This document shows positions 14,749-14,780 of a DNA stretch of 14,780 bases, piece by piece. Source of the stretch: Coriobacteriaceae bacterium (GTDB lineage: Bacteria > Actinomycetota > Coriobacteriia > Coriobacteriales > Coriobacteriaceae); assembly GCA_902364645.1 (NCBI GenBank), contig CABJEP010000023.1, positions 7,065 to 21,844 on the forward strand, in the 5' to 3' direction. The notes under the pieces were generated by a model, which was not told the DNA's origin, ran no database searches, and was given only the letters and a program-made list of their open reading frames with translations. Each line of letters begins with the position of its first letter. Position 1 is the stretch's first letter. The position numbers were made by a program, and so were the translations under genes.

Positions 14749-14780
14749 AATGTGTGTCCCGATAGAACATCCGTTTCCAT

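Larger units (their letters stand above)
12030..14780 (-). mobile_element. tet(W)-carrying segment with recombinase remnant, inserted into mod
   Basis: From about 12030 to the right edge, base composition and codon use change from GC-rich to moderate-GC, Firmicutes-like. The segment holds tet(W) and the remains of a large serine recombinase, both on the minus strand, and it begins where Mod homology ends. The exact boundary is uncertain by a few tens of bases, and the other end is outside the window. Confidence 0.7.

Noticed and set aside
1..14780. CRISPR arrays, tRNA or rRNA genes
   Set aside because: No regularly spaced direct repeats, cloverleaf-type sequences or rRNA-like conserved stretches were seen on either strand by eye.

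Overview
The window reads as part of a GC-rich mobile genetic element, probably from a gut actinobacterium of the Coriobacteriia type (inference from base composition, codon use and the style of the mobilization genes; no taxonomic marker gene is present). Three blocks with different histories sit next to each other.

Block 1 (about 1-4800, all minus strand) is a plasmid or integrative-element backbone. In transcription order it holds a YraN-like protein, ParA, ParB, a MobC-like ribbon-helix-helix protein, a MobP-type relaxase, a conserved unknown protein coupled to the relaxase, and the first 13 codons of another gene running off the left edge. parA/parB, mobC/relaxase and relaxase/unknown overlap by 4-14 bases, as expected for operons. 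Two gaps are rich in inverted repeats. The gap upstream of parA (4223-4427) has a near-perfect 24-bp palindrome, an 18-bp-arm inverted repeat and a GC-rich terminator-like hairpin. The gap between parB and mobC (2305-2514) has four hairpins and is the best oriT candidate.

Block 2 (5347-12056, plus strand) begins with a small unknown protein and then holds what looks like a defence operon: a promoter with repeated GCATT boxes, a small ribbon-helix-helix protein, a large fused PLD-like/SNF2 helicase, a DUF4391-like protein, an unrecognised lower-GC protein, and the N-terminal two-thirds of a Type III-like DNA methyltransferase (Mod). The genes are tightly packed (4- and 17-base overlaps, 11-base gap). 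The operon looks dead in this copy. The helicase has an in-frame amber codon (6332) and a one-base frameshift in a T run (8166-8169). Mod is cut before its SAM-binding motif, and no Res gene follows.

Block 3 (about 12030-14780, minus strand) is a lower-GC, Firmicutes-like cargo segment inserted into mod: the ribosomal-protection gene tet(W), followed by the collapsed remnant of a large serine recombinase (start region fused out of frame to its last ~200 codons). The tet(W) start is unusual: the normal ATG position reads CCG and the frame stays open to the window edge. Overall, a mobilizable element acquired a restriction-like defence island, which decayed or was broken when a tetracycline-resistance element inserted.
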